Below, one piece after another: positions 7,267 through 16,038 of a stretch of DNA of 44,532 bases. The stretch is from assembly GCA_010692635.1 (NCBI GenBank), contig JAAHGL010000045.1, positions 1 through 44,532 of the forward strand, in the 5' to 3' direction. Source of the stretch: Symploca sp. SIO2C1. GTDB taxonomy: Bacteria > Cyanobacteriota > Cyanobacteriia > Cyanobacteriales > Coleofasciculaceae. Position numbers and translations under genes: made by a program. A model generated the notes under the pieces. The model ran no database searches and was not told the DNA's origin. It was given only the letters and a program-made list of their open reading frames with translations. The stretch's first letter is position 1. Each line of letters opens with the position of its first letter.

Positions 7267-7344
7267 GAAGCATCTCAGCACCCTCGGAGATCCTTCGCTA
7301 TCGCTCAGGATGACATAATTCCCTGACCGTGCGTAAGTCCTACT
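7267..7344. repeat. Dispersed repeat with hairpin
   Basis: GAAGCATCTC (7267-7276) pairs imperfectly with GAGATCCTTC (7287-7296). It is followed by CGCTCAGGATGACA, a motif I know as an interspersed repeat in many bacterial genomes. The right part (7315-7344) is copy 2 of the repeat at 2451-2480. Confidence 0.5.
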
Positions 7345-7403
7345 AATATGAAATCGCCTAATATTTGCTACAGATAACAGCAATTTACTGGCATATTTCA
7401 GCT

Positions 7404-7841
7404 TCACTCACCACAGATTTGGACAAAAACGGTTCTTGTTCGAGGGCCATCCAAATCAAAAAATAGGACTGATTGCCAAGTACCTAAAGCTAACTTACCA
7501 TCAACAATAGGAATCACTTCACTATTACTCAGCATCATCGCCATGAGGTGAGAGTGAGCGTTCATTGGTTCATCGGGGGGAACATCTCTTAGATGGAGGT
7601 CATTATGCAGATATTTTTCTGATTCTGGAGCTAACTTAGAAAGATGTACTTTGATATCTGTTAGCAATCTTTCTTCATATTCATTGATTGCTAAGGCGGT
7701 GGTGGTATGTCGGGAAAAAACTAGAACTTGACCATTTTTGATCTGAGTTTCCCCCAATAGCTTCTCAATGTCAGGGGTAAGGTTATAAATGCTAATTCCC
7801 TTTTCTGTTTCCAGTTCAACTATCTGATTGATGATCGACAT
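7404..7841 (-). CDS. YjbQ / UPF0047 family protein
   Basis: A 145-residue protein of the YjbQ (UPF0047, secondary thiamine-phosphate synthase) family. Hallmarks are FSRHTTTALAINEYEE (about 43-58), the MNAHSHLMAMM motif (about 93) and ALGTWQSVLFFDLDGPR (about 117), which carry the conserved His, Asn and Glu residues. E. coli YjbQ has weak thiamine-phosphate synthase activity in vitro; the physiological role is unclear. Full length for the family. Monocistronic on the minus strand; the start ATG is separated by about 10 bp from a CCGCTGCGCGG repeat end. Confidence 0.85.
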   Translation of the reverse strand: MSIINQIVELETEKGISIYNLTPDIEKLLGETQIKNGQVLVFSRHTTTALAINEYEERLLTDIKVHLSKLAPESEKYLHNDLHLRDVPPDEPMNAHSHLMAMMLSNSEVIPIVDGKLALGTWQSVLFFDLDGPRTRTVFVQICGE

Positions 7842-7850
7842 AGGTTCGTA

Positions 7851-7895
7851 CCGCTGCGCGGAATTAAGAATTAAGAATTAAGAATTAAGAATTAA
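7851..7895. repeat. Heptamer array (GAATTAA)5 next to a MITE-end fragment
   Basis: Five perfect GAATTAA units (7861-7895). The preceding CCGCTGCGCGG (7851-7861) is the complement of the right end of the MITE described at 40792-40902, where the same end also borders heptamers. It may be a partial copy of that element in inverse orientation. Confidence 0.7.
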
Positions 7896-8128
7896 GAAGG
7901 CTTATGGAGTAAGGATTCTATCGATATCAAACTGGTGGGTTATTTCCGCTACGCTGCACTAGACTACTTGCCAAAATACTTGATTGTTATGTTGTCCCAA
8001 GAGGAAACATCTAGTGAGATGCTACCCTTCGGAAACGCTGTAGGCTAATACTCCACTTTACAATTAAAGGTGTTCCTTTCCCTCTTTCCCTTTACCGGTC
8101 AATTGAAAATTGACAAAGCACTAGTACT

Positions 8129-9703
8129 ATGCGCTATTTCCCTTTACTGTTATCGCTCCCTTTCTCCCAGGTGAACAAAATTTTGTGTAGGATTTCAACT
8201 CTCCGCGTCTCCGCGTCTCCGCGTCTCCGTGTCTTTTTACTCGCTACTCCACTCTTTTTTTTGCTCACCCCTTTCTCTCTTTCCCTGCTACCAACATCAG
8301 CAGCTGAACCTCCAAATATTTTAGAGCGCAGGCGTCCTGCTAGTGCTTTTTGGCCTCGAGCAGAATACCTGGTACAACAGCAGCTGAATTTAATTCAACG
8401 GATTAATAAAGCACTTGCAAGTCCAGATTTAAACCGAGTACAAGGAGCGCAGGGGCAATTATTCGTGCAGGAGAGAAGGGTTAAAAGGTTTCTGAAAAGT
8501 CAATACAGGATTCCTGAGCTCCTTTGTAAGAATAGCCAAGAAGACACAATTATTGTTACCGAGTTGAATGCTTCCCAGAGGAAGGTTTACTGTGCCCTTT
8601 ATGGGTCGATGCAGCAGCTAAAATCAATGAATGCCCTACTAGAGCATCGTTTACCTATGTTGGTGGGTTTAAGGGCACCTGAACTTCTACCATCAGCCAG
8701 AATTTCTCCCCTCAATAGACAACAGACAGTAATACCGAGATTTTCACCAGTACCAGATTTTCCAGATCCAGAACCACCAGTGCTTGATGTTCCAGCCAAA
8801 AGACCATTAGCAGGATATCAGCCACCATTCCAACCTGCGATCGCTCCTTCTCGGGAAGCTAATGTTATCCTCTCAGCAGCACGAAAACCACTACTGTCCG
8901 CACTAGACGTTTTTCCCTCATCTGCTCAGATTATTGACCCGGCAGTAGCAACACAAATAGCGGATCGCGGTGATTATGCTCTTTGGGCTACCGATGTCCA
9001 GAAGCATTCTAATTTCCTGGCTCTACCCGGTACTGGTATCGCGCGGGTGTTGCCTGCTGAGAGTTACCGCCTAGATCCCAATGAGTTACGCAACCGCATA
9101 CGACCTACGGTAGCAGAGAGATTTCCCTTCGTACCCTTGCTCAAAAGCGATAGTAGCTATGCTCCCCGCTTGGCACTTGAGGTTGAAGATGGGAATTTCC
9201 AGATTCCGATGCCAGGCATGGATTACGGTTTCTTGGTGAATTTAGGTGATATTCCCTTAGAAGAGCTAGAAGTTAACCAACAAAATACCTCTATCCTCTC
9301 TTCTAAACAAGCAAAACTTTTCCTCAACTATGTACCTCCCAATCACTTGGAAGACTTGCAAGCCGAACAGCGGCGCTTCCTTACGACTAAGATTGGGGCT
9401 GGTTTTATCCCTTCTTTAACTACACCGGCTTCTAATCAAGCTCCGGTGGTACTCAAAAATACCTATTTACTGAGATTAGTCCAGTTTCAGGTGCCAGAAG
9501 TACTACTTACTGGTGAACCAATTACCAGAAGTGAGCGCCGCTACCTCAACCTAATTCTGGATACTCCTAGTAGTGATGTACTCGTAGCTTTTCGACCGGT
9601 TCAACAGCGTTTTGATGGCAGTTATATAGTTCTTTGGCGTGTTTTAGATCAGTTTCCCGAACCCCAAATTGTGGATTTACACAAATACGTTGAACTGGAT
9701 TGA
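8129..9703 (+). CDS. Exported protein of unknown function
   Basis: A 524-residue protein. A hydrophobic stretch (VFLLATPLFFLLTPFSLSL) followed by LLPTSAAEPP looks like a signal peptide cut after SAA, so it is periplasmic or exposed. The region upstream of it (LRVSASPRLRV) is translated from a CTCCGCGT tandem repeat at about 8200-8232, so the natural start may be GTG 8171 or later. Residues about 75-175 form a charged helical domain with two Cys; 215-235 is Pro-rich; the C-terminal half (about 290-524) is a mixed beta domain with FQIPMPGMDYGFLVNLGDI. No known family recognised. It is alone on its strand between YjbQ and DUF423. Confidence 0.7.
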   Translation: MRYFPLLLSLPFSQVNKILCRISTLRVSASPRLRVFLLATPLFFLLTPFSLSLLPTSAAEPPNILERRRPASAFWPRAEYLVQQQLNLIQRINKALASPDLNRVQGAQGQLFVQERRVKRFLKSQYRIPELLCKNSQEDTIIVTELNASQRKVYCALYGSMQQLKSMNALLEHRLPMLVGLRAPELLPSARISPLNRQQTVIPRFSPVPDFPDPEPPVLDVPAKRPLAGYQPPFQPAIAPSREANVILSAARKPLLSALDVFPSSAQIIDPAVATQIADRGDYALWATDVQKHSNFLALPGTGIARVLPAESYRLDPNELRNRIRPTVAERFPFVPLLKSDSSYAPRLALEVEDGNFQIPMPGMDYGFLVNLGDIPLEELEVNQQNTSILSSKQAKLFLNYVPPNHLEDLQAEQRRFLTTKIGAGFIPSLTTPASNQAPVVLKNTYLLRLVQFQVPEVLLTGEPITRSERRYLNLILDTPSSDVLVAFRPVQQRFDGSYIVLWRVLDQFPEPQIVDLHKYVELD

Positions 9704-9770
9704 GACCAATTAGTTGTTAGTTGTTAGTTATTTGATTTCTTGATACACAACTAACAACAAATAACACGAA

Positions 9771-9796
9771 ATCCCCCGGAAGAAAGCACGGGGGAT
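9771..9796. terminator. Hairpin between convergent genes
   Basis: ATCCCCCG (9771-9778), 10-nt loop, CGGGGGAT (9789-9796). A perfect 8-bp GC-rich stem between two convergent genes, so it may end transcription from both sides, although no T-run follows. An AT-rich inverted repeat of TTAGTTG-type heptamers lies just left (9713-9765). Confidence 0.45.
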
Positions 9797-9799
9797 GAA

Positions 9800-10177
9800 T
9801 TAATTGAAATTCCATGCAGCGATCGCAATACATCCCCAACCTACCAGAAATGCGACTCCTCCCAAAGGTGTAATTGCCCCCAACCACTTAATTCCACTCA
9901 AACTAAGGGCGTACAAACTGCCGGAAAAAATAGCAATTCCGGCGATAAAAGCCCAACCGGCAACAATTAATGGCGTCTGTTCTGTTTCGGCGCGGCTTAA
10001 CAGCAATGCGACTAATAGCAATGCCAGAGCATGATACATCTGGTATTTCACAGCCGTCTCAAAAATTTCTAGAGCACGTTCAGTTAGTTGTTCCTTCAAG
10101 GCGTGGCTAGCAAAAGCACCGGCAGCTACAGCTAAGCCTGCCATAATTGCTGCTACACCCATAAAAATTTGCACCAT
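9800..10177 (-). CDS. DUF423 membrane protein
   Basis: A 125-residue membrane protein of the DUF423 (YgdD) family. The N-terminus GVAAIMAGLAVAAGAFASHA is the family's signature, with the conserved GAFASHAL. Four hydrophobic segments can be seen (about 5-25, 45-62, 68-90, 98-122). Function unknown in the literature I know. Length is normal. Single gene on the minus strand, converging on the exported protein. Confidence 0.85.
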   Translation of the reverse strand: MVQIFMGVAAIMAGLAVAAGAFASHALKEQLTERALEIFETAVKYQMYHALALLLVALLLSRAETEQTPLIVAGWAFIAGIAIFSGSLYALSLSGIKWLGAITPLGGVAFLVGWGCIAIAAWNFN

Positions 10178-10521
10178 CAGTCAGTTTTGTAAGGACTATA
10201 TACAGCATGGTAGACTATTCAAAACTGGCAGATAAGGCGTTTCAACCTTTTGCTGCCCATAGAATGCATCTAGTTAGGTCAACTGAGATCATTGACAGTT
10301 GGGCTGATTTTCCTAGTGATTTATAGGAGGAAAACACAACCCTCAATCTTTGGTCAAGTCGTACTATACCAGCAGTAGTACCATTTCACAGTCTATGTAA
10401 GAAAATGCCAAATTAGCTAGGTAATGCAAAAACTCCTAGAGCGTCGATTCAGAAACCGGGTTTCTCAGAATACTGAATCGATGTTCTAGCAGAGCTAGGG
10501 ATAACTTTTAAATTGTTACTC
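10178..10521. other. Intergenic region with nested palindrome
   Basis: No gene seen. At 10444-10480 CGATTCAG and CTGAATCG enclose AGAAACC/GGTTTCT (10451-10465), giving a double hairpin; AGAAACCGGGTTTCT is an interspersed repeat motif in cyanobacteria. A strong AGGAGG at 10325-10330 is not followed by a start codon. Confidence 0.5.
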
Positions 10522-10836
10522 ATGTTACTGCCACCCACAAATTTTGAAATCTTTGGCTTGGGAGCAACCGATAAGCCCTCAAACCAACTAAAGATTACAT
10601 GCAAAAACACTGCTGATCGCGAGGGTTAGTTAACAGAGTCAGAGCGAGCACTTAATGTACAACAAATAAGTTTGATTTATAGACAACAGCAAGGCTACCG
10701 AAAGGCTTTACTTCTGATGGATTTGTGGATTCGTCAATGTTCTAGTTCAAAATTTTCCCAAGCTGCTGGATACCTCAGCAAGCTATCGGATTTATCTGTG
10801 GCAACAATTATAACTCCCAAATTGCAAATCGCATGA
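10522..10836 (+). pseudogene. Small ORF with an in-frame amber stop, overlapping antiporter start
   Basis: From ATG 10522 one frame reads MLLPPTNFEIFGLGATDKPS, meets TAG at 10627-10629, then continues LTESERALNVQQISLIYRQQ and QGYRKALLLMDLWIRQCSSS to TGA 10834-10836. Apart from the amber codon it is open for about 105 codons and looks protein-like. Its stop overlaps the antiporter ATG (ATGA), suggesting it was once translationally coupled. ATG 10717 could still start a 39-residue protein. Family not recognised. Confidence 0.45.
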
Positions 10837-11945
10837 TTACTTCACTGATTGTTTTATTACTTGGACTAGTGCTGTTGGTAGCAGGTGCTGAGGCGTTAGT
10901 GCGGGGAGCATCGCAATTTGCTGCTTTACTGGGACTCTCACCCCTACTTATTGGTTTGACTATTGTAGCTTACGGCACTTCTTCACCAGAATTGGCTGTG
11001 GGATTGCATTCTAGTATGGGAGGTCAAAGTGATATTGCGTTAGGCAATGTGATCGGCAGCAATATTTGTAATATTTTGTTAATTCTCGGTTTGTCTGCCA
11101 TGATTTCCCCCCTGAGAGTTTCTTCTCAGTTAATTCGGTTGGATGTGCCGCTAATGATTGGGGTATCGGTACTGATGTTTTTTTTCGGACTTGATGGCAC
11201 AATTGGCAGATCTGATGGCATTATCTTGTTCCTCGGCGGTGTGCTCTATACTGTATTTTTGATTTACCAAAGCTACAAAGAGAAAAATCCAGAGGTTCAA
11301 GATGAATATACCAAGGAATATGGTACAAGCGGCAGTATGTCCTGGCAACAAGGGCTACTCAACTTAGCGCTATTAGTGGGTGGCTTTGCTTTGCTGATTC
11401 TAGGTTCACGCTTGTTGGTAACAAATGCAACGAAGATTGCTCAAGCAATGGGAATAAGCCAATTGGTAATTGGACTAACTATTATTGCTTTGGGAACATC
11501 TTTACCGGAACTTGCTACTTCCGTCGTTGCTAGTATTCGTGGTGAACAGGATATTGCTGTTGGCAATGTGGTAGGTAGTAACATTTTTAACATTCTCGCA
11601 GTCTTAGGCTTGTGTGCTGCGATCGCACCTGGGGGTATCAACCTCTCATCAGCAGCTCTGCGACTCGATATCCCTGTAATGATTGCTGTGGCGATCGCTT
11701 GTTTACCAATTTTTTTCACCGATAATATTATTTCCCGCTGGGAAGGACTGCTATTTTTAAGCTACTTTATCGCCTATACTACTTACCTGATTTTGGATTC
11801 GACACAACACCAGAGTCTACAGTGGTTCAACTCGGTGGTAATGATATTTGTTGTTCCCCTTACTGTCTTAACTTTGTTAATCATTACCTGGCGTGGGTTG
11901 CAAACTAGACGTAAGAGACTTCCACATGCTGAAGGTAGGGAGTAG
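10833..11945 (+). CDS. Calcium/sodium antiporter (CaCA family, YrbG-like)
   Basis: A 370-residue inner-membrane cation exchanger. Two inverted repeats of the family are evident: TIVAYGTSSPELAVG with GNVIGSNICNILLILG in the first half, and TIIALGTSLPELATS with GNVVGSNIFNILAVLG in the second. The conserved Glu of each PEL and Asn of each GSN form the ion site. About ten membrane segments are separated by a hydrophilic loop (YKEKNPEVQDEYTKEYG). It exports Ca2+ in exchange for Na+ or H+ by family analogy. The start ATG overlaps the stop of the interrupted ORF upstream. Confidence 0.9.
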   Translation: MITSLIVLLLGLVLLVAGAEALVRGASQFAALLGLSPLLIGLTIVAYGTSSPELAVGLHSSMGGQSDIALGNVIGSNICNILLILGLSAMISPLRVSSQLIRLDVPLMIGVSVLMFFFGLDGTIGRSDGIILFLGGVLYTVFLIYQSYKEKNPEVQDEYTKEYGTSGSMSWQQGLLNLALLVGGFALLILGSRLLVTNATKIAQAMGISQLVIGLTIIALGTSLPELATSVVASIRGEQDIAVGNVVGSNIFNILAVLGLCAAIAPGGINLSSAALRLDIPVMIAVAIACLPIFFTDNIISRWEGLLFLSYFIAYTTYLILDSTQHQSLQWFNSVVMIFVVPLTVLTLLIITWRGLQTRRKRLPHAEGRE

Positions 11946-12133
11946 GGACTCCGGAGCTGAGGGAGCTGGGGGAGCTGAGGAAGAAAATTTTTGACCGATT
12001 GTTCTAAAATTGCTTATAGTAAAAATTAAGGATAAAAAACACTAAGAGGTAGGAGATTCTTTGATTTTTCTGTGATCATCTTTCTTGTGCAGCAGCTTGT
12101 TGATAAAGTTAGTGCTAGTCTAAGGTGCATACT

Positions 12134-13048
12134 ATGACCAGAGCAAGAGACAATACCACGACCATGCCACGACTGAATTTGATTGCTCATGACGAAGTTG
12201 GGGGAGTAGTAGCCCCACAAAAACAGTTTCCCTACAACTTCAATGAGACCGAACCCAAAACACAGTATCAGGATAAGGAATCAGACCAATTGACAACGGC
12301 AACATTAGAGAAATATGAGCTGGATCTTAAGGTAGTAAACCAGCAATTGGAAGACAGCACTGCTCCCGAGATCATCGAGTATGCAGCACAGACGTTTGGG
12401 AATGGCTTGGTTATGAGTACCAGTTTTGGTATTCAGTCTGCAGTCATGCTCCACATGGTGACCCGCATCATTCCCGAAATTCCGGTGATTTGGATCGATA
12501 CTGGCTATCTACCACCAGAAACCTACAGATTTGCTCAACAGTTAACCGAACAGCTAAAGCTGAATCTGAAGGTATACCAGTCCCCCATCAGTCCAGCACG
12601 AATGGAAGCATTGTACGGTCGTCTTTGGGAGCAGAATGACGTTGAGGCTTTCAACCGCTACGATCAGATGCGCAAGGTTGAACCGATGCAGCGTGCTTTA
12701 GGAGAACTTAAGGCTAGAGCTTGGCTAGCAGGTTTGCGTAAGGATCAAACTAATCACCGCAAGAGTCTGCGCCTGGTTAACCAACAGGAAGAGCTGTATA
12801 AACTACTGCCAATTCTCCGATGGACGGCAAAAGATGTCTACGAATACCTACAGACCCATGAGTTACCCTATCACCCATTTTTTGATTTAGGGTACACTAC
12901 AGTTGGCGATTGGCACTCCAGCCGACCACTTACTTTAGAAGATGAACACGAGCGCGACACTCGTTTTAATGGTCTTAAACAGGAGTGCGGCTTGCACCTA
13001 CCACAAACCCCCGGTGAAGCGGAGAGTCTTGATTCGAGTTCGCTTTAA
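12134..13048 (+). CDS. cysH: Phosphoadenylyl-sulfate (PAPS) reductase
   Basis: A 304-residue thioredoxin-dependent PAPS reductase that makes sulfite in assimilatory sulfate reduction. Seen: [10 protein letters not shown] (PP-loop-like sulfonucleotide site, about 95), [39 protein letters not shown] and the catalytic ECGLH with Cys285 near the C-terminus. The two Cys pairs that hold a 4Fe-4S cluster in APS reductases are absent (YDQMRKVEP and TVGDWHSS stand there), which indicates PAPS as substrate. Start ATG 12134 is favoured because AAGG lies 8 bases before; a GTG at 12125 is an alternative. The first 55 residues are a variable extension. No other sulfate genes adjoin. Confidence 0.9.
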   Translation: MTRARDNTTTMPRLNLIAHDEVGGVVAPQKQFPYNFNETEPKTQYQDKESDQLTTATLEKYELDLKVVNQQLEDSTAPEIIEYAAQTFGNGLVMSTSFGIQSAVMLHMVTRIIPEIPVIWIDTGYLPPETYRFAQQLTEQLKLNLKVYQSPISPARMEALYGRLWEQNDVEAFNRYDQMRKVEPMQRALGELKARAWLAGLRKDQTNHRKSLRLVNQQEELYKLLPILRWTAKDVYEYLQTHELPYHPFFDLGYTTVGDWHSSRPLTLEDEHERDTRFNGLKQECGLHLPQTPGEAESLDSSSL

Positions 13049-13551
13049 TTTTTAATTTAATCTCTTTTCCTTGAGACGCTAAGTAACTGGGTGATTTATG
13101 GAAATGAAAATACCATTCAACAATTGATAATGAACAATGGATAATGGATAATTACCAGAAGAAAGGCAGAGGGCAGAGGGCAGAAGGCAGAAGGAAAAAA
13201 TGTAGTTTTTAATACAAAAGTAAGTCCTCTGTGCTCTGCCAGATGGTTTAAAGCCCCATTATTTATGGAGACAAATAAATGCGTAGCAACTTTATTAAAT
13301 CCCCCGCTTTCAAGCGTGGGGAACCTTCTGCCATCTGCCTTCGTACTTCTGCCTTCTTTAACTCTCCCTAAAAGAAGAGGATTGACAATCAGGAAAATAT
13401 TTTCCTTTTTATTGTCTTCATCAATGAAGAGGTCTTAGACCAAATTAACCAATTATCAATTATCCATTGATTAACGGTGCGTTACGCTTCGCTAACACAC
13501 CCTACAGTGGCTCAATTCTTTCCCAGAAATTGCCCTGAAGAATACTTCTAC
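13049..13551. other. Repeat-rich intergenic region
   Basis: About 500 bp without a gene. It contains GATAATG-type heptamers (13128-13151), purine-rich GGCAGAG/GGCAGAA heptamers (about 13164-13195) whose complement CTTCTGCC recurs at 13324-13358, a hairpin CCCCCGCTT/AAGCGTGGGG (13301-13321) similar to those at the ends of IS200/IS605-type elements, and the second copy of the GGTGCGTTA palindrome (13476-13501). No transposase remains. A + strand frame over 13477-13716 is only an antisense shadow. Confidence 0.55.
13476..13501. repeat. Dispersed palindrome, copy 2
   Basis: GGTGCGTTA, loop CGCTTCGC, TAACACACC. It differs from the copy at 427-452 by one loop base. Confidence 0.7.
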
Positions 13552-14235
13552 TCAATTCGTCAAGCCATGTTCGAGAGCATAGCGTACCAACTCGGTACGG
13601 CTATTAGTCCCAGTTTTGCTAAACAAGCGGCTGACATACTTCTCAACATTGCGGACACTGGTTTCCAGGCGTCGGGCAATTTCTTTATTCATCAGTCCTT
13701 GAGCAACCAAATCTAAGACACTCTGCTCTCGTGGTGTTAAATCAATGCGGATTGGTGGAGGTGTTTGAGTAATGCCAGTACGCTGATCTAGCATCCCTCG
13801 GATTTCAGCAATCTGTCGCGCGATCGCTTCAAGTTCAGTACTACTATTATCTCCTGCTTTGGCAGTGCGACGCTCCAACAAGTTCTCAACAATCGCTACT
13901 AACTCATCTGGATCAAAAGGCTTTGGCAGGTAAGCATCACAACCCGCTTGATAGCCTTGAATACGATCTGTAGTCATTCCACGAGCCGTGAGAAAGACAA
14001 CTGGCAATGATTTGAAGCGAGGATCTTCCCGGAGTTGCTCCAGGAACTGATACCCATCGACTTGAGGCATCATGATGTCAGAAATTACTAGGTCAGGTGT
14101 TCTTGTCTGCAACATTTGCCAAGCATCACCAGCGTTACTGGCAGCTTGTACAGTAAATCCATGTTCTTGCAAATAGTCTTGGACTGCTTCACGTAATCCT
14201 GGTTCGTCGTCTACTAGTAACAGTTGTGCTGACAT
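13552..14235 (-). CDS. NarL/FixJ-type response regulator
   Basis: A 227-residue two-component response regulator. The receiver domain (1-120) has the acidic pair in LLLVDDEPG, the phospho-acceptor Asp in LVISDIMMP (about 55), Thr in FLTARG and Lys in YLPKPFDP. A linker of about 30 residues leads to a LuxR-type HTH (about 160-225) with LTPREQSVLDLVAQGLMNKE. The SVRNVEKYVSRLFSKTGTNS segment resembles Ycf29-like regulators of cyanobacteria and plastids, but I do not assign the name firmly. No histidine kinase gene adjoins; the upstream neighbour is a divergent Ser/Thr kinase. Confidence 0.85.
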   Translation of the reverse strand: MSAQLLLVDDEPGLREAVQDYLQEHGFTVQAASNAGDAWQMLQTRTPDLVISDIMMPQVDGYQFLEQLREDPRFKSLPVVFLTARGMTTDRIQGYQAGCDAYLPKPFDPDELVAIVENLLERRTAKAGDNSSTELEAIARQIAEIRGMLDQRTGITQTPPPIRIDLTPREQSVLDLVAQGLMNKEIARRLETSVRNVEKYVSRLFSKTGTNSRTELVRYALEHGLTN

Positions 14236-14312
14236 CTATCTTTCCTTGCTTCCTTAGTCACTCACTCTTTCAATTTAACGAAAATTTTAGGATTTATAAT
14301 GAGCAATGAGTG

Positions 14313-14339
14313 TTGGGTTTCACTTCGTTCTACCCAACC
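14313..14339. repeat. GTTGGGT/ACCCAAC palindromic repeat
   Basis: GTTGGGT and ACCCAAC enclose TTCACTTCGTTCT. A longer version (GTAGGTTGGGTT) is at 41866-41898 and a half copy (GTTGGGTTTCGGTTCCTGA) near 34925. It lies between the divergent regulator and kinase genes. Confidence 0.6.
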
Positions 14340-14393
14340 TACAGTTTTAGTTGTGCCAAGATCAACTAAAGTGGGTCTGTAGCAGCAGCATTA

Positions 14394-15947
14394 ATGATTG
14401 GACAAATACTAAGACAGCGTTACCAAATCATCGATAAGTTAGGAGCTGGGGGGGTAGGGGAAACCTATCTGGCTGAGGATTTGGACATTCCAGCTTCCCC
14501 TAAACCCAAATGCGTCGTCAAGCGGCTTCAACCAAAAGCAATCGATCCAGATACCCAACGATTGTTTCAAACAGAAGCCGAAATTCTCTACAAACTAGGA
14601 CAAGACTACGACCAAATTCCTAAGCTTTTTGCCTATTTTGAGGAAAATCAAGAATTTTATTTGGTTCAAGAACTTATTGAGGGAGATAACTTGAGCCAGG
14701 AAATCATTCTAGGGCAACCGTGGAATGAAGCACAAGTGCTCCAATTATTGCGAGAGCTCTTGGAGATACTCGCTTATGTCCATCAGCACAAAGTCATCCA
14801 CCGGGATATCAAACCCTCCAATCTCATGCGACGTAGCCAGGATGACAAACTAATTCTCATTGACTTTGGAGCAGTGAAACAAGTCAGCTCCTTGGTTGCT
14901 AATGATTCAGAAGCCGATAGCCGCACGATTGGCATTGGTACCTTTGGCTATATGCCTGGTGAGCAAGCTTTAGGTAAGCCACGACTCAGTAGCGATATTT
15001 ATGCGGTGGGGATGATAGCAATTCAAGCTCTGACAGGTATAGTACCGAACCAACTTCCTGAAGATGATAAAGGTGAAATCCTCTGGCAAAAACATGCTGA
15101 GGTGAGCGAAGCCTTAACGGCAATTCTTAACCAGATGGTGCGATATCATTTTAGCGATCGCTATCCTTCTGCAATAGAGGCATTAGAGGAACTGAATCTC
15201 AAGATTCCCATCTCTGGGACTGAGTCCTCCTCTACAGAAGAGGTACTCAAGCCAGTTAAAGTTGAGGGGAAGTATGGTTACAAAGACCAAACTGGGGAAG
15301 TTGTGATTCTACCTCAGTTTGAGAAGGCAGGGAAATTTTCCGAAGGTTTAGCAGAAGTTAAAATTGGTTCAAAGTATGGCTACATTCAGCAAAAGGGTCA
15401 GGTGATTATCCCACCGCAATTTGATAAAGCTGGGAGTTTCTCTGGAGGACTGGCAAGGGTCAAAATTGGTAACTCGTCTACTTATATTAATAAGGCTGGA
15501 CAAAGATTATTTGATGAAGTAAGTAGCTTTTGTGAAGGCTTAGCAAGGATCAGAATTGGTTCAAGATATGGCTATATTGATAATAGTAAACAGTTAGTTA
15601 TTCCGCCCCAATTTGAGAAAGCTTGGAGCTTTTCCGAGGGACTAGCACTAATCACAATTAATGATAAGTATGGCTATATTAATCAAACAGGTCAAATGGT
15701 GATCGAACCCCAATTTGAGAAAGCTTGGAGCTTTTCCGAGGGACTGGCACTAATCACAATTGATGACAAATATGGCTATATTGATACAACAGGTAAATTA
15801 GTTACACAGTTGTTTGATGAAGCTTGGAGTTCTTCTGAAGGACGAGCAAAGATTGAAATTAAAAATAAATTGTTAGGGATATTACCTATTGGCAAGCAGT
15901 ATCGCACGATTGATAAAACAGGAAAGTTTATTGATGAAGAATTTTAA
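14394..15947 (+). CDS. Ser/Thr protein kinase with WG repeats
   Basis: A 517-residue Hanks-type kinase. Gly-rich loop LGAGGVGETYLAED (16-29), Lys43 in VVKRL, catalytic HRDIKPSN (136-143) and IDFGAVKQ with Asp157 are all present, so it should be active. From about 285 to the end there are about seven WG beta-repeats, of the form KYGYIDQTGQVVIPPQFEKA followed by FSEGLA. Two neighbouring units (15606-15680 and 15708-15782) differ at only 4 of 75 bases, a recent duplication. No membrane segment, so cytosolic. The WG region probably binds a ligand or partner; the substrate is unknown. Confidence 0.9.
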   Translation: MIGQILRQRYQIIDKLGAGGVGETYLAEDLDIPASPKPKCVVKRLQPKAIDPDTQRLFQTEAEILYKLGQDYDQIPKLFAYFEENQEFYLVQELIEGDNLSQEIILGQPWNEAQVLQLLRELLEILAYVHQHKVIHRDIKPSNLMRRSQDDKLILIDFGAVKQVSSLVANDSEADSRTIGIGTFGYMPGEQALGKPRLSSDIYAVGMIAIQALTGIVPNQLPEDDKGEILWQKHAEVSEALTAILNQMVRYHFSDRYPSAIEALEELNLKIPISGTESSSTEEVLKPVKVEGKYGYKDQTGEVVILPQFEKAGKFSEGLAEVKIGSKYGYIQQKGQVIIPPQFDKAGSFSGGLARVKIGNSSTYINKAGQRLFDEVSSFCEGLARIRIGSRYGYIDNSKQLVIPPQFEKAWSFSEGLALITINDKYGYINQTGQMVIEPQFEKAWSFSEGLALITIDDKYGYIDTTGKLVTQLFDEAWSSSEGRAKIEIKNKLLGILPIGKQYRTIDKTGKFIDEEF

Positions 15948-15949
15948 TG

Positions 15950-16038
15950 AATTGCTAATTGTTAATTGCTAATTGCTAATTGCTAATTGCTAATTGTTAA
16001 TTGCTAATTGCTAATTGTTAATTGCTAATTGCTAATTG
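15950..16038. repeat. Heptamer array (AATTGCT/AATTGTT)12
   Basis: Twelve full units of AATTGCT or AATTGTT plus five bases, starting 3 bp after the kinase stop. On the minus strand the array supplies the last codons and stop of the nuclease gene at 16018-16440. Confidence 0.9.

Noticed and set aside
13301-13321. TnpB guide-RNA end (IS200/IS605)
   Set aside because: The hairpin resembles such ends, but no tnpA/tnpB remnant is nearby, so it is only noted as a repeat.
13477-13716. Plus-strand frame of 79 codons
   Set aside because: It begins inside a dispersed palindrome and then is antisense to the LuxR HTH of the response regulator.
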